Source: an uncultured Lachnospiraceae bacterium
GTDB lineage: Bacteria > Bacillota > Clostridia > Lachnospirales > Lachnospiraceae
DNA: 34,949 nt
Reading direction: 5' to 3'
Assembly: GCA_947629585.1 (NCBI GenBank)
Contig: CANREH010000024.1
Span: 1-34,949 of the forward strand
The translations under genes and the position numbers were made by a program. Positions 1-8,750 of the stretch are shown in pieces (within the stretch, counting starts at the first letter, position 1; each line of letters starts with the position of its first letter). The notes beneath the pieces are model-generated. The model was not told the origin of the DNA and made no database searches. It saw only the letters and a list, made by a program, of their open reading frames with translations.

Positions 1-337
1 CTTTACCACCAAGTTCTCCCGGTATCAGGCCGATTTGGACGGTACTGGAAACATTGATATGCCCGCCGCCCCCCCCTGCGATATACAGCTCGGACACCTG
101 ATCTGCCTTTATCCCGAAAACCTTCATCAGGGTTTCTATCCCAGCGGCAACTGCCGCCTTAGCAAGCTGGACCGATCGGATATCGGCCTTTGTAAGCTTT
201 ACTCCGGGCGCCAGAACCAATAATTTCTCATCCGCGGCACCAGTTTCATCCATGATGCCGAGCTCCAAAAACACTGCAAGGGCGTCTAACAGCCCGGAGC
301 CGCACAGCCCTGCCGGGGGTGCGCCTCCATATGCACT
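1..337 (-). pseudogene. RACo-like (DUF4445) ASKHA protein, C-terminal remnant, 5' truncated
   Basis: The minus strand has an open frame running off the window edge. It encodes about 112 residues with GLCGSGLLDAL, LTKADIRSVQLAKAA and ELYIAGG followed by a Gly-rich stretch and INVSSTVQIGLIPG. These match the C-terminal ATPase part of reductive activators of corrinoid proteins (RACo, DUF4445), which use an N-terminal 2Fe-2S domain to re-reduce inactive corrinoid proteins. Going upstream, the frame starts abruptly near 337 with no start codon, and an in-frame TGA lies about 15 bases further up, just after the stop of the DUF362 gene. The N-terminal ferredoxin and most of the protein are therefore missing. 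In family members a Phe follows the AGG motif; here it reads as Gly within a G8 run (69-76). The likely cause is deletion when the polysaccharide locus was inserted or exchanged. Confidence 0.75.
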
Positions 338-359
338 AACTTTATATTTTTTTCAATTT

Positions 360-1823
360 TTATTCCTCTATAAAACCACTCCATCCATTTGCCGCCCTAA
401 AGGGTTTAAACTCTTCAAATAAAACATTTTTTAATAAAACCCCATCATATTTTCCTACATTGGAGTTAACAATAATTTCTTCATACGGTTTACTTTCCAA
501 AAGTCTATCCTTCAAGGCAGTATCAATACTCCGAAGCATTGATATTTTAAAATGCATTAATCTGACTATCAATGCATCCAGTTCTACGCCATTGGTTCCA
601 AACAGGAGTATATTTTCTTCTTTTTCACTCGGTGCCAGTGGTCCTTCCCGATCACCAGATACAATCATATCACATAAATGTATTACAACTCTTTGCTTGT
701 TTTTCTTTACATTACCAACCTTTGAAGAATAATGAACTATTTTATTCAAATCAAGAACAGTCCTCCACAAAGTATCATTTCCGTACCATGTACCCTCTGT
801 AACTTTATCTAAAATTTCCTTCCCCGCTAACCTGTTATCAATTCTCCGTATAAAATTTTCATATTTATAAAGCAACCGATACCATTCATTTAATGTGTGT
901 TTCTCTGATTTTACTCTAATAATATCTCTTTGAGTACGCAGCCAAGCTGCATGTTTTTTCAAAATAGTCTGCTGAAAATATTCATCCCCTCCATTTTCCA
1001 CATCACCAAGAGTATGATGCGGTAAATATTCCTTACTATAATTAATACCAACAAAATTTTTCATAGCTCCTGTATAACCGCTTTTTCTATGTGTTTTAGG
1101 TTTTGGTAAATTTATAATTACATCTGCTTTTATCACTAATTCATTAACATAATATTCTTGGATTTCAGCAGAATGGTGTTCCACGACCTTTCGATAATCA
1201 TAATTAGGGATTCTAAGCCTTTTTTGATTACTATAAGTGTAAAAATAGCTGTCTTTTCCTAAATTTATCTTTACTCCATTCAATTCACATTTTTCTTGCC
1301 GTTCTTCTTCAGGGCCCCTCAAATCCACCCACTTTAAATTATCCATAAAACTATAAAATTCCTGAATAACATCATAATGATGCCTTTTCCATAATAATAG
1401 CAAATCACAATCTTTCACAGGGGAATCCCCAACATATATTTTTCCTGTTCCTTTCAATGCAATAAAAACATAATCCAGCACACACCGTATAATTGACGGA
1501 TGAGTCACAAGACAGTCCAAAGAATTTTCTTTATTTATTAAATTATTTTTATGCAGCACCCAATTCGGCTTTATCAGTACCGTATCCCCAGGAGCTATAT
1601 ATTCACCTAAAGGATTCCATTCCTTAGTTCCGAAATTTTCAATATCTAACCCAATATTAACAAAAATATTCCTAATTGCTTCATATACTCCATTAAAATC
1701 AGACGAAACAACCTTTCCCTGATATTCCGGATACATTACAGATGGAGAATAAGCATCCTGATATCCTGGATATAACAATGTTTTATCATAATACAAATAA
1801 TTCATAACAATTCCATGAACCAC
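360..1823 (-). CDS. DUF362 domain-containing protein of the polysaccharide locus
   Basis: This is a 487-residue protein with DUF362 hallmarks: TVLIKPNWV at about 81-89, THPSIIRCVLDYV at about 107-119, and VIINLPKPKTH followed by YTGAMKNFVGI at about 235-260. DUF362 proteins are of unknown biochemical function; many carry 4Fe-4S motifs, but no Cys cluster is visible here. It is the last intact gene of the capsule locus and follows the PP-loop gene by 4 bases, so the two are probably co-transcribed and translationally coupled. The first start is a GTG; an ATG six codons in (1803-1805) is an alternative, and neither has a strong ribosome site. The sequence is AT-rich, like the rest of the distal locus. 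I infer a role in modifying a glycan or its precursor; the reaction cannot be named. Confidence 0.8.
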   Translation of the reverse strand: MVHGIVMNYLYYDKTLLYPGYQDAYSPSVMYPEYQGKVVSSDFNGVYEAIRNIFVNIGLDIENFGTKEWNPLGEYIAPGDTVLIKPNWVLHKNNLINKENSLDCLVTHPSIIRCVLDYVFIALKGTGKIYVGDSPVKDCDLLLLWKRHHYDVIQEFYSFMDNLKWVDLRGPEEERQEKCELNGVKINLGKDSYFYTYSNQKRLRIPNYDYRKVVEHHSAEIQEYYVNELVIKADVIINLPKPKTHRKSGYTGAMKNFVGINYSKEYLPHHTLGDVENGGDEYFQQTILKKHAAWLRTQRDIIRVKSEKHTLNEWYRLLYKYENFIRRIDNRLAGKEILDKVTEGTWYGNDTLWRTVLDLNKIVHYSSKVGNVKKNKQRVVIHLCDMIVSGDREGPLAPSEKEENILLFGTNGVELDALIVRLMHFKISMLRSIDTALKDRLLESKPYEEIIVNSNVGKYDGVLLKNVLFEEFKPFRAANGWSGFIEE

Positions 1824-1827
1824 ATAA

Positions 1828-3069
1828 CTATGCGGATATTCCTTTCCTTTTTATTTTTTTAAGCCTGAAAATCACTTTTTTTGAAAACTTTACAATCAAA
1901 AATACAAGATTATTATTAATACTGTCTGTTCCTCCCCTATAAAACCATTTCCATTCTTTTGGAACTGTTGATAATGTATATTTTTCTAAAAATCTATCAT
2001 GTAAAACATCCCAATCTCTGGATAATGCACTGTTCTTATATTTCATATTTCGAGCAATTTTAATTAATGTAGTATTTTCCCCATGAAACCCAAAATCAGC
2101 CAATAAGCCATCCTCCAGATAAATAGCCATCATTGTCCTGCAACATTTTTCACATATACAGCAGTTTTTTCCTCCTCTGGACACCCAACAGACCCTTAAA
2201 TCAACAGATGTTTTATTTTGTTTTGCAAACTCTACAATATAACGTACTTTTCCCTGCCTATTTGTGTCAAATCCATCATGAATCACCTCACAGCCATTAA
2301 ACCTGACATGATTATCAATAGATGGATCCGATGCACAGGTTAAATTCTTTACATCCGCTGTATAAGATGATGCAATATATAACCTACCTATTTTATCAGC
2401 ATAAGACAATGGCGCCATTAAAGTAATTAAACCTATTCCATGTTGAAATTCATGCCACCAGCTCCATCCCGGATGCTGTAAACCTGCAGTTAAAGCATTC
2501 GCATTGACAATTTCTCTGAAATTTGATTTAATAATGCAATTTTCAGCTCCATAAGTTAAACCTGCTTCTTTTACAGCATTATTTACTTTTTTCCATCCTT
2601 TATAATCATCCAAAGCAACATCAGATCCCCAAACTGTCACTAAAACCGGATTTTCTTTTCTATGTCTTAAAAATGTATAATAAGCATCTACTCCTCCCGA
2701 AAAAAAACAGGCGGTCTTATAAGAGTGCCCATCTCCATTTTTTTCTAATTCACCAACTTCAAGACAATCATAAAATGTTATGGAAGGATACATATTAATG
2801 TAGCCATCCATGACTTCAGACAAATTATTATAAAAATCTTCATCCATTCTTTTTATTTTTATCTTTAAATGATATACCCATGCAATGGGCAAGATATTGC
2901 CAAGCAATGGCACAACAGCCAGGGACTCCGGCAAATTCTTAATAGACTTGTTATATTCGCAATAAAAATTTGTATCACTTATGTATTGCTTCCATCTGCC
3001 TGAGATTTTAAATATAATTTCCAGCCTATTATCTTTTATTTTAATAGTATCAATTGATAATTTATCCAT
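1828..3069 (-). CDS. PP-loop (ATP pyrophosphatase-like) protein of the polysaccharide locus
   Basis: This 413-residue protein has a PP-loop motif, FFSGGVDA, at about 122-129. This is the ATP-binding signature of enzymes that adenylate a carboxyl or carbonyl (asparagine synthetase, NAD synthetase, QueC). A Cys-rich segment at about 294-310 (KNCCICEKCCRTM) resembles the zinc-binding tail of QueC-type enzymes. The N-terminal ~110 residues match nothing I recognise. Known relatives suggest ATP-driven amide or nitrogen transfer to an acid; a modified sugar acid is an attractive substrate given the ulosonate-type genes in this locus, but that is inference. The start has a strong AAGGAGG site. It sits 3 bases after the flippase gene and 4 bases before the DUF362 gene, so the three form one transcription unit. 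Confidence 0.7.
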   Translation of the reverse strand: MDKLSIDTIKIKDNRLEIIFKISGRWKQYISDTNFYCEYNKSIKNLPESLAVVPLLGNILPIAWVYHLKIKIKRMDEDFYNNLSEVMDGYINMYPSITFYDCLEVGELEKNGDGHSYKTACFFSGGVDAYYTFLRHRKENPVLVTVWGSDVALDDYKGWKKVNNAVKEAGLTYGAENCIIKSNFREIVNANALTAGLQHPGWSWWHEFQHGIGLITLMAPLSYADKIGRLYIASSYTADVKNLTCASDPSIDNHVRFNGCEVIHDGFDTNRQGKVRYIVEFAKQNKTSVDLRVCWVSRGGKNCCICEKCCRTMMAIYLEDGLLADFGFHGENTTLIKIARNMKYKNSALSRDWDVLHDRFLEKYTLSTVPKEWKWFYRGGTDSINNNLVFLIVKFSKKVIFRLKKIKRKGISA

Positions 3070-3072
3070 TGT

Positions 3073-4605
3073 CTACATCCTCCTTTTCCCTATATGAGGA
3101 ACTACCACACTTACTATAATGTCTTTTATTGGGGCAGTCCTGGCATAAGCCAATACATATAGCACGATACCAACCATAAAAGTTACAATTCCCTTAAAAA
3201 ACCATCTAATGATGCTGACCTCATATGATAAAAATAAATAATTAATAATAACAACACTAAGTAGTATAATAGTCACGTTTATAATAATGAATAAATTATA
3301 TTTCCAAAAATCACTTCTTTGAAATAACTTTTTATAAACTAATCTTACATCATACCAAAAATCAGTTAAAATATCAGAAATTATCGTCGCAAAATAAACC
3401 CCTGATATCCCCATAAGTTTTCCAAGAAAAACAGATAAAACAATATTCAAGAGCGCATTAATAATAAGCATTTTTTTAACATATTTAAACAATCCATTTG
3501 TATCCCTAAACATCCAAACTGGAGCTATGATAACAGTCCACAGGTAATTCAATAAAATTGAGTACATCACCATTTTCGGCAACAGATACTTTTTCCCCAG
3601 CCAAAGAATAATGAAATCATCAGACAATGTTCCAAACAGCATGGATGTAATACCGCCCAAAAAAACATTGATTAATATTATTTTTTTAAATAACTCATAT
3701 TTTTCTTCTGTATCTTTTTCAACACTGGCTATCCCCAGCGAATACATCGTAGAGTTATGGAAAATCGTTATAATCCCCTTAATCCTCGTACTTATCATCG
3801 TATAATTAGCACAATAACCAACCATTAATGTATTAATCATTGATACCAGCAAATTATCAGTATTGTTTATCACAATCCCGCAAAATTTAACAGAAAACAT
3901 AGATTTAATATTTTCAATTAAGTTTCTTGCCCCTTCTTTTTCAAGCCTACATTTCTTATATTTTATAAGGAAAGGATATCGTTTTCCTGCAACATAAAAA
4001 ATAATAATATTCTGTACTAACCCAACTATAATAGTGGACATTAAGTATATTATATAATTATGCGTCATATATATAACTGTACATTGTATTAAAATATTAA
4101 AAAAATTAATTCCTAATGAAATTTTTGACACAATATAATTTTTCTGATCCGCATTTAGAAGCACCTGTCTGTAAGAGCAAAAATATGTACTTGCAGAAGA
4201 TATCAGGTTCATTATAAAAATCAGGCAGACTACTCCCATATCAATGGATGTATGGATAAATTCAGGCAAAAACGGAACGCAAAGAATCCCCATAAAAAAA
4301 ACCACACAGCCTATAATCCTATTTAATTTCTTATAAGTTCCAATAATTTCAGCAATTTTAACCTTATCATTTTCAGCAATCGGCTTATATAGCATATACA
4401 GCACAGAATTAGCCACACCTAATTCAGAAAATGCTAAAATTCCTAATATATTATTAATAACCTGACCAATACTCAAGAATTCAATTCCGATATAATTCAA
4501 AAACATCTTTCTCGAAATTAACTGCAGAAATACTAAAATAATATTATTAAAAATACCCATTAATGTATTTCTGGCAACATTCTTCACCTTTGATTCCTGT
4601 ACCAT
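3073..4605 (-). CDS. Oligosaccharide flippase, Wzx/polysaccharide transport family
   Basis: This is a 510-residue, very hydrophobic protein with about 12-14 predicted membrane segments spread over its length. The N-terminus (KNVARNTLMGIFNNIILVF) is typical of MOP-superfamily polysaccharide flippases. These flip undecaprenyl-diphosphate-linked repeat units across the cytoplasmic membrane, which fits with the Wzy-like polymerase at 12201-13418 and makes this a Wzx/Wzy-dependent locus. It follows the pyruvyl transferase gene by 4 bases, and its ribosome site (AAAGGA) lies across that gene's stop codon. Base composition is strongly AT-rich. Confidence 0.9.
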   Translation of the reverse strand: MVQESKVKNVARNTLMGIFNNIILVFLQLISRKMFLNYIGIEFLSIGQVINNILGILAFSELGVANSVLYMLYKPIAENDKVKIAEIIGTYKKLNRIIGCVVFFMGILCVPFLPEFIHTSIDMGVVCLIFIMNLISSASTYFCSYRQVLLNADQKNYIVSKISLGINFFNILIQCTVIYMTHNYIIYLMSTIIVGLVQNIIIFYVAGKRYPFLIKYKKCRLEKEGARNLIENIKSMFSVKFCGIVINNTDNLLVSMINTLMVGYCANYTMISTRIKGIITIFHNSTMYSLGIASVEKDTEEKYELFKKIILINVFLGGITSMLFGTLSDDFIILWLGKKYLLPKMVMYSILLNYLWTVIIAPVWMFRDTNGLFKYVKKMLIINALLNIVLSVFLGKLMGISGVYFATIISDILTDFWYDVRLVYKKLFQRSDFWKYNLFIIINVTIILLSVVIINYLFLSYEVSIIRWFFKGIVTFMVGIVLYVLAYARTAPIKDIIVSVVVPHIGKRRM

Positions 4606-4609
4606 ACCA

Positions 4610-5674
4610 TCAAATCCTTTGTCTCAAATTTTTCAGTTCTTCTTCCAGCGGCGCAAATTCTTTCGATAAATTCTTAAACGCTGCTAACGTCTTATTCTCT
4701 TTTAAAACAGATGATACAAAATTCTCTATCTCATCAAAATTGCCATTATACATCAGGATTCCAGGCACATCATAAAGCCATGTCCTATAGAAAGCTAAAA
4801 TTTTTCCCGTAGAATTATCAAAAACTATACATGGCGTATCCGTTATCATAGAAAAAATCATCCCATGCAATCTGTCAGTAATAACCAACTTTGCTGATTT
4901 TACTTTTTCCCAAAAACGCTCGATCTGATCTTTCTGTTCCCAATACGGTTTTACAAATTCCCGTTTATATGTATCAATAAACTCATATTTCTCATTTTTA
5001 AGCAAATCTGTAATCTTTTCTTTTTGTATCTTTAAATTAACATTAACCTCACGATCTGCACGAAAGCACAACAAGACACCATTCCTTCTATCTCTCTTTC
5101 CTGATTTTTCTAAAGATGTCACAATATCCGGAACCAAGTTAACTTTACATTCAGGGAATAATTTCTTCATTTTTTCATAACTCTCCCCATCCCTTGCATA
5201 TAAACTCACGCTGGGATTGCTTTGATACACTTTTTGCGCTTTATAGTGTGCTTTTGTTCCATAAGTATAATCCACAGATTGAGGAAAAGACACTATCGGA
5301 CAATTTTTAATATTCTTAAACAACATCTGTCTTATTCTCTCCTGGTATCGGTACATTTCTCCCATATTACCTCCCCCCATGAGAAATAAATGCCATTTTT
5401 TTTTTGCTGACAATTTTTTTAACGGATAAATATATTCTATACATCTTTTTTCTGGAATCATAAAAACATTTTCTACCCCAAGCCATTTCTTAATAAATTC
5501 AACTTCCGCATAGGTAATAGCCTGATCTCCAAGGTTTCCATACTCCGGAACTCCCCATAAAACAGCAGATTTATCCGAATAATGGTTCATTTCCCCAATA
5601 TGTCTTTTATAAGTTGTTATTATGGTAATTAATTCTTTTATTTTACTTTTAAGAAGATAATACTTTTCCTTCAT
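4610..5674 (-). CDS. Polysaccharide pyruvyl transferase family protein
   Basis: This 354-residue protein has the family pattern: WGVPEYGNLGDQAITYAE near residues 40-57, FLMGGGNMGEMY near 97-108, and ITDRLHGMIFSMI near 264-276. The family transfers pyruvate from phosphoenolpyruvate to sugar hydroxyls, forming acidic ketals on exopolysaccharides and secondary cell-wall polymers. It probably acts in the cytoplasm on the lipid-linked repeat unit. Its ATG overlaps the stop of the upstream GT2 in an ATGA arrangement (5671-5674), indicating translational coupling. Some family members have other roles (for example CsaB in S-layer anchoring), so the exact acceptor is unknown. Confidence 0.87.
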   Translation of the reverse strand: MKEKYYLLKSKIKELITIITTYKRHIGEMNHYSDKSAVLWGVPEYGNLGDQAITYAEVEFIKKWLGVENVFMIPEKRCIEYIYPLKKLSAKKKWHLFLMGGGNMGEMYRYQERIRQMLFKNIKNCPIVSFPQSVDYTYGTKAHYKAQKVYQSNPSVSLYARDGESYEKMKKLFPECKVNLVPDIVTSLEKSGKRDRRNGVLLCFRADREVNVNLKIQKEKITDLLKNEKYEFIDTYKREFVKPYWEQKDQIERFWEKVKSAKLVITDRLHGMIFSMITDTPCIVFDNSTGKILAFYRTWLYDVPGILMYNGNFDEIENFVSSVLKENKTLAAFKNLSKEFAPLEEELKNLRQRI

Positions 5675-6660
5675 CTCAACTTTTTCCTTAATTTTTTTGT
5701 TTTTTTATATAAAAAAATAATCTTAGGATGAACCAGGTAAAGAATATTGATTACCCATGCTCTGAAAGAAAGATGTTTCATCACACATAATTTACTGATT
5801 CCTTTATAACTTTTATAAATAAGCTCAGCTGTAATAAAATCCTTATTCCTGTATGCTGTTTCCCATAAATAATAAATCCATCTTGCATTCCATACATAAA
5901 CCATCCTTTGCAATTCAGGATTATCAGCATAATGATAATAGGCATTTATTCCATTTTCCAGACGGTGAACCACCATATCAGGGATATATATATTATTTGA
6001 TATACTTCCTTTTCTTTGCACATAATGATATAGCATAAGATCAATATATGCAATGGCGTCCGCTTTTTCAAAAACCCTATACATAATTGCAGCATCTTCA
6101 AACAATTTCCCAACCGGAAACCTTATCCCGTCAAATAACGCTCTATTATATAATTTATTCCACACTGCATGCCTGAAATACAAATTCTTTTCAAATAAGT
6201 CCTCTATGGCCCCTAAAGAAGAAAATACCCTTATGTTGCCCCCTCTATATTCCATTTTAACAGGCTTATCTTCCTCTTCCTCAACGGCAAAACAGCTGAC
6301 TATATCCACATTTTCTGACATTATTACCTTCATCATCTGTTCATACATCATCGGCTCTATATAATCATCACTATCCACAAACCCTATATACTGCCCCTTT
6401 GCAATTTCCATTCCCGCATTTCTTGCATCAGACAAACCTCCATTAGCTTTATGGATTACTCTAATTCTTGAATCTTCCATAGCAAAATTATCACACATCT
6501 TTCCACAGCTATCTGTAGAACCATCATCAACCAAAATTATTTCAAGATTCTGGTACGTCTGATTGATTATAGATCTCACACATTTTTCAAGATATTTCTC
6601 CACCTGAAATACAGGAACGATAATGCTGATCATCCCTGTTTTAATGCTTGTTATTTCCAA
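5671..6660 (-). CDS. GT2 family glycosyltransferase
   Basis: This is a 329-residue GT-A glycosyltransferase. The N-terminus holds SIIVPVFQVEKYLEKCV, then LVDDGSTD and the metal-binding region FVDSDDY near 92-98, followed by the family helix bundle. The C-terminus is basic and hydrophobic and may lie on the membrane. The start is taken as TTG because AAGGAG lies at the right distance; an ATG nine codons in (6631-6633) is possible. Donor and acceptor sugars cannot be read from sequence. A decayed relative lies directly upstream (6682-7082), so this gene may be one half of an old duplication. Confidence 0.88.
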   Translation of the reverse strand: MEITSIKTGMISIIVPVFQVEKYLEKCVRSIINQTYQNLEIILVDDGSTDSCGKMCDNFAMEDSRIRVIHKANGGLSDARNAGMEIAKGQYIGFVDSDDYIEPMMYEQMMKVIMSENVDIVSCFAVEEEEDKPVKMEYRGGNIRVFSSLGAIEDLFEKNLYFRHAVWNKLYNRALFDGIRFPVGKLFEDAAIMYRVFEKADAIAYIDLMLYHYVQRKGSISNNIYIPDMVVHRLENGINAYYHYADNPELQRMVYVWNARWIYYLWETAYRNKDFITAELIYKSYKGISKLCVMKHLSFRAWVINILYLVHPKIIFLYKKTKKLRKKLR

Positions 6661-6681
6661 TTTGCATGTCTCCTTATAAAC

Positions 6682-7082
6682 TTAAACTACCAGTATTTTA
6701 AACAAACACTCCAAGTCTACAAATGGCATTTCATATTCTTTAATACTTCTATTAATTGCCTCCATATTTTCCATCATAAATGATATGTCACTAGGATGAA
6801 AAAAATCATCTCCACCCACAAAAGAAATATAACTTCCTTTTGACATTCTGATCTCCTCATTTCTCGTAGCCGACAAGCCCCCATTACTTTTATGGCACAT
6901 CTTAATCCTACTATCTTCCGCTGTGAACAAATTGCAAATTGAACCGCTCCTGTCTGTTGAGCCGTCATTAATAAACAAAATTTCTATATTCTTATATGTC
7001 TGGCACTGGATTAATTTTATGCATTTACTTATGTATCTTCAATATTATACACAGGAACCACAACGAACACCAAAGCTTCCAT
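6682..7082 (-). pseudogene. Decayed GT2 glycosyltransferase, frameshifted and truncated
   Basis: The minus strand starts well at 7082 with a good ribosome site and encodes MEALVFVVVPVYNIED, then hits stops near 7031. Shifting frame by one base restores YLSKCIKLIQCQTYKN, FINDGSTDRSG and KSNGGLSATRN, a GT2 N-terminus. It ends at about 130 residues, where a family member would have around 300. The metal-binding motif is also damaged: FVGGDDF replaces the usual FVDSDDY. It resembles the neighbouring GT2 at 5671-6660 throughout the region they share. I judge it non-functional: one frameshift, one truncation and loss of the DxD residues. Confidence 0.8.
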
Positions 7083-7154
7083 AAATCCATTCCTTCCTTT
7101 CCATTAAATAAATAATTTCTCTGTTTTTAAATTATTTTTATCCTCAACGCATTC

Positions 7155-8732
7155 TTAATAACATACATACCTTGGCTTTGTCAGAAACTCAAGGCAAATC
7201 TCCTTAGAAAAATGAATTATCATTTTTCTCATTCCTTCATTCATTTTATCCAAAATGGCATTTCGTGTAACAAAAGCCATATTATCCTCACCATAATTTT
7301 CCCCCATATCATGAGAATATCCATCAAAACCGGCCAAATAAATCTCTTTTACTCCATAAAGAATTAAAAATTTCACAGCCATCATGCCCGCATTATCCCT
7401 AACATATTCTTCTTCATTAATAAGCTCTCTATAATCAATCTGTAAATATACCTCATTCAATGAAATATTAGATGTAATAATGCATTTTTTATAATCCTCT
7501 TTTTCCAGTTCCCGAACCCTTCTTAGATTGCTTATAAATATAAAATCCATATCCGCATACTGGTAATTGAAATTTATGCTGATCAATACAACGTCCTTTT
7601 TCTGTGCAAAATCTATAATCTTTTTTTTCTCTTCCACCGCGCTTTTCCCCGGCGCAATTAAGAGAACCTTCTTTCCACGCAGCTTTTCCTTAAGTTCCGT
7701 CCGGTGCAGCTCCATGGCTTTCCCTCTCTCCATGTAGGAAAGGTAAAGTTCCTCCGCATAAGACTTGTCAAAGGAATGTTTCCTACCAGCATCCATCATC
7801 TCAAATATTCCATCCATATCTTCCACCGTCAGCGTCTTTTTATCATCCAGATACATGGCATAATTAGGATGCGCATTATGCACCGCAGACAAGTAATTTG
7901 GAAGGGAATACCCCCAGTAATTTCTTTGGTAAAACTCATTTAAAATCTCATCAATGATGGAAAGCAGCGGCTTTAATCGGTAGGTTGCCCCCCTGTTTTC
8001 ATTCAGATAACCGACAAACAGCTCCGTATTCAGGTTTCCGGCGCCGCGTCCCATGCCATAAACAGTGGAATCTATAATGAGTCGGCGGTTTGTCTGCATC
8101 ATCACAAGCTGCTGGGCATTGGAATAAGCAAGCTGCATATTATTATGGGAATGAAACCCGATGCAGATTTCTTCATCCAGATTGTGTTCCACCATGTAAA
8201 ACAGCCTGGTCAGATCTTTTCCTTTCATCATTCCGAAACTGTCCACAATGTAAAACGCCTCTGGCTTAAATGAGTTTACATTATGGATCAAGTCAAGGAA
8301 TTCCTCATCGGAATAGTTCAGGGAAACCATCGCCTGGACAAACACCTGGTATCCTTTTTCCTGTACCTGCCTGCACAGTTCCAAGGCTTCGTCCATATTT
8401 TCCTTATGAAACGCAATCCTCAGCCCATTAACGGATGTCCCATCACAGAATGGCAGATTTCTGATATCAAATTCCCCATAATTCACCATGGCAACAAACA
8501 CCTTCCCTGCCCTGTTTTCTGGGATAACGCCTGCTATCTGCTCTACGGATTGGAACCTTGAGCTTTCCTTCTCATACGCAATTTTTTCTGTAAGAAAACC
8601 ACACTCAATAATATCCAAATCTGCTTCCACCAGACTTTTAATAATTCTGGTTATGTTCTCATATCCAAACCTCCATTCATTACAATACCCACCATCCCGC
8701 AAAGTACAATCCAAGATTCGGATTTCATTCAT
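7155..8732 (-). CDS. HMGL/DRE-TIM aldolase fused to a DUF115-like Rossmann domain
   Basis: This 525-residue protein has two parts. Residues 1 to about 330 are a DRE-TIM metallolyase: DCTLRDGG at 8-15, a metal-binding HSHNN at 194-198, and DSTVYGMGRGAGN at 221-233, as in 4-hydroxy-2-oxovalerate aldolases. Residues about 350-525 form a second domain with KVLLIAPGKSA and VKEIYLAGFDGYS, which resembles the DUF115/MptE-like and GT42 Rossmann fold. Such aldolases join or split pyruvate and an aldehyde. Beside a CMP-sugar synthetase, an aldol route to a ulosonic acid is plausible but inferred. The start has AGGA eight bases upstream, and the gene follows the CMP-sugar synthetase by 18 bases. Confidence 0.75.
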   Translation of the reverse strand: MNEIRILDCTLRDGGYCNEWRFGYENITRIIKSLVEADLDIIECGFLTEKIAYEKESSRFQSVEQIAGVIPENRAGKVFVAMVNYGEFDIRNLPFCDGTSVNGLRIAFHKENMDEALELCRQVQEKGYQVFVQAMVSLNYSDEEFLDLIHNVNSFKPEAFYIVDSFGMMKGKDLTRLFYMVEHNLDEEICIGFHSHNNMQLAYSNAQQLVMMQTNRRLIIDSTVYGMGRGAGNLNTELFVGYLNENRGATYRLKPLLSIIDEILNEFYQRNYWGYSLPNYLSAVHNAHPNYAMYLDDKKTLTVEDMDGIFEMMDAGRKHSFDKSYAEELYLSYMERGKAMELHRTELKEKLRGKKVLLIAPGKSAVEEKKKIIDFAQKKDVVLISINFNYQYADMDFIFISNLRRVRELEKEDYKKCIITSNISLNEVYLQIDYRELINEEEYVRDNAGMMAVKFLILYGVKEIYLAGFDGYSHDMGENYGEDNMAFVTRNAILDKMNEGMRKMIIHFSKEICLEFLTKPRYVCY

Positions 8733-8750
8733 CTTACATTCCTGCTTTCT

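Noticed and set aside
69..76. C8 run in the RACo remnant as a second phase-variable tract
   Set aside because: The frame is continuous on both sides of the run and the gene is already truncated upstream, so length change would have no switch role.
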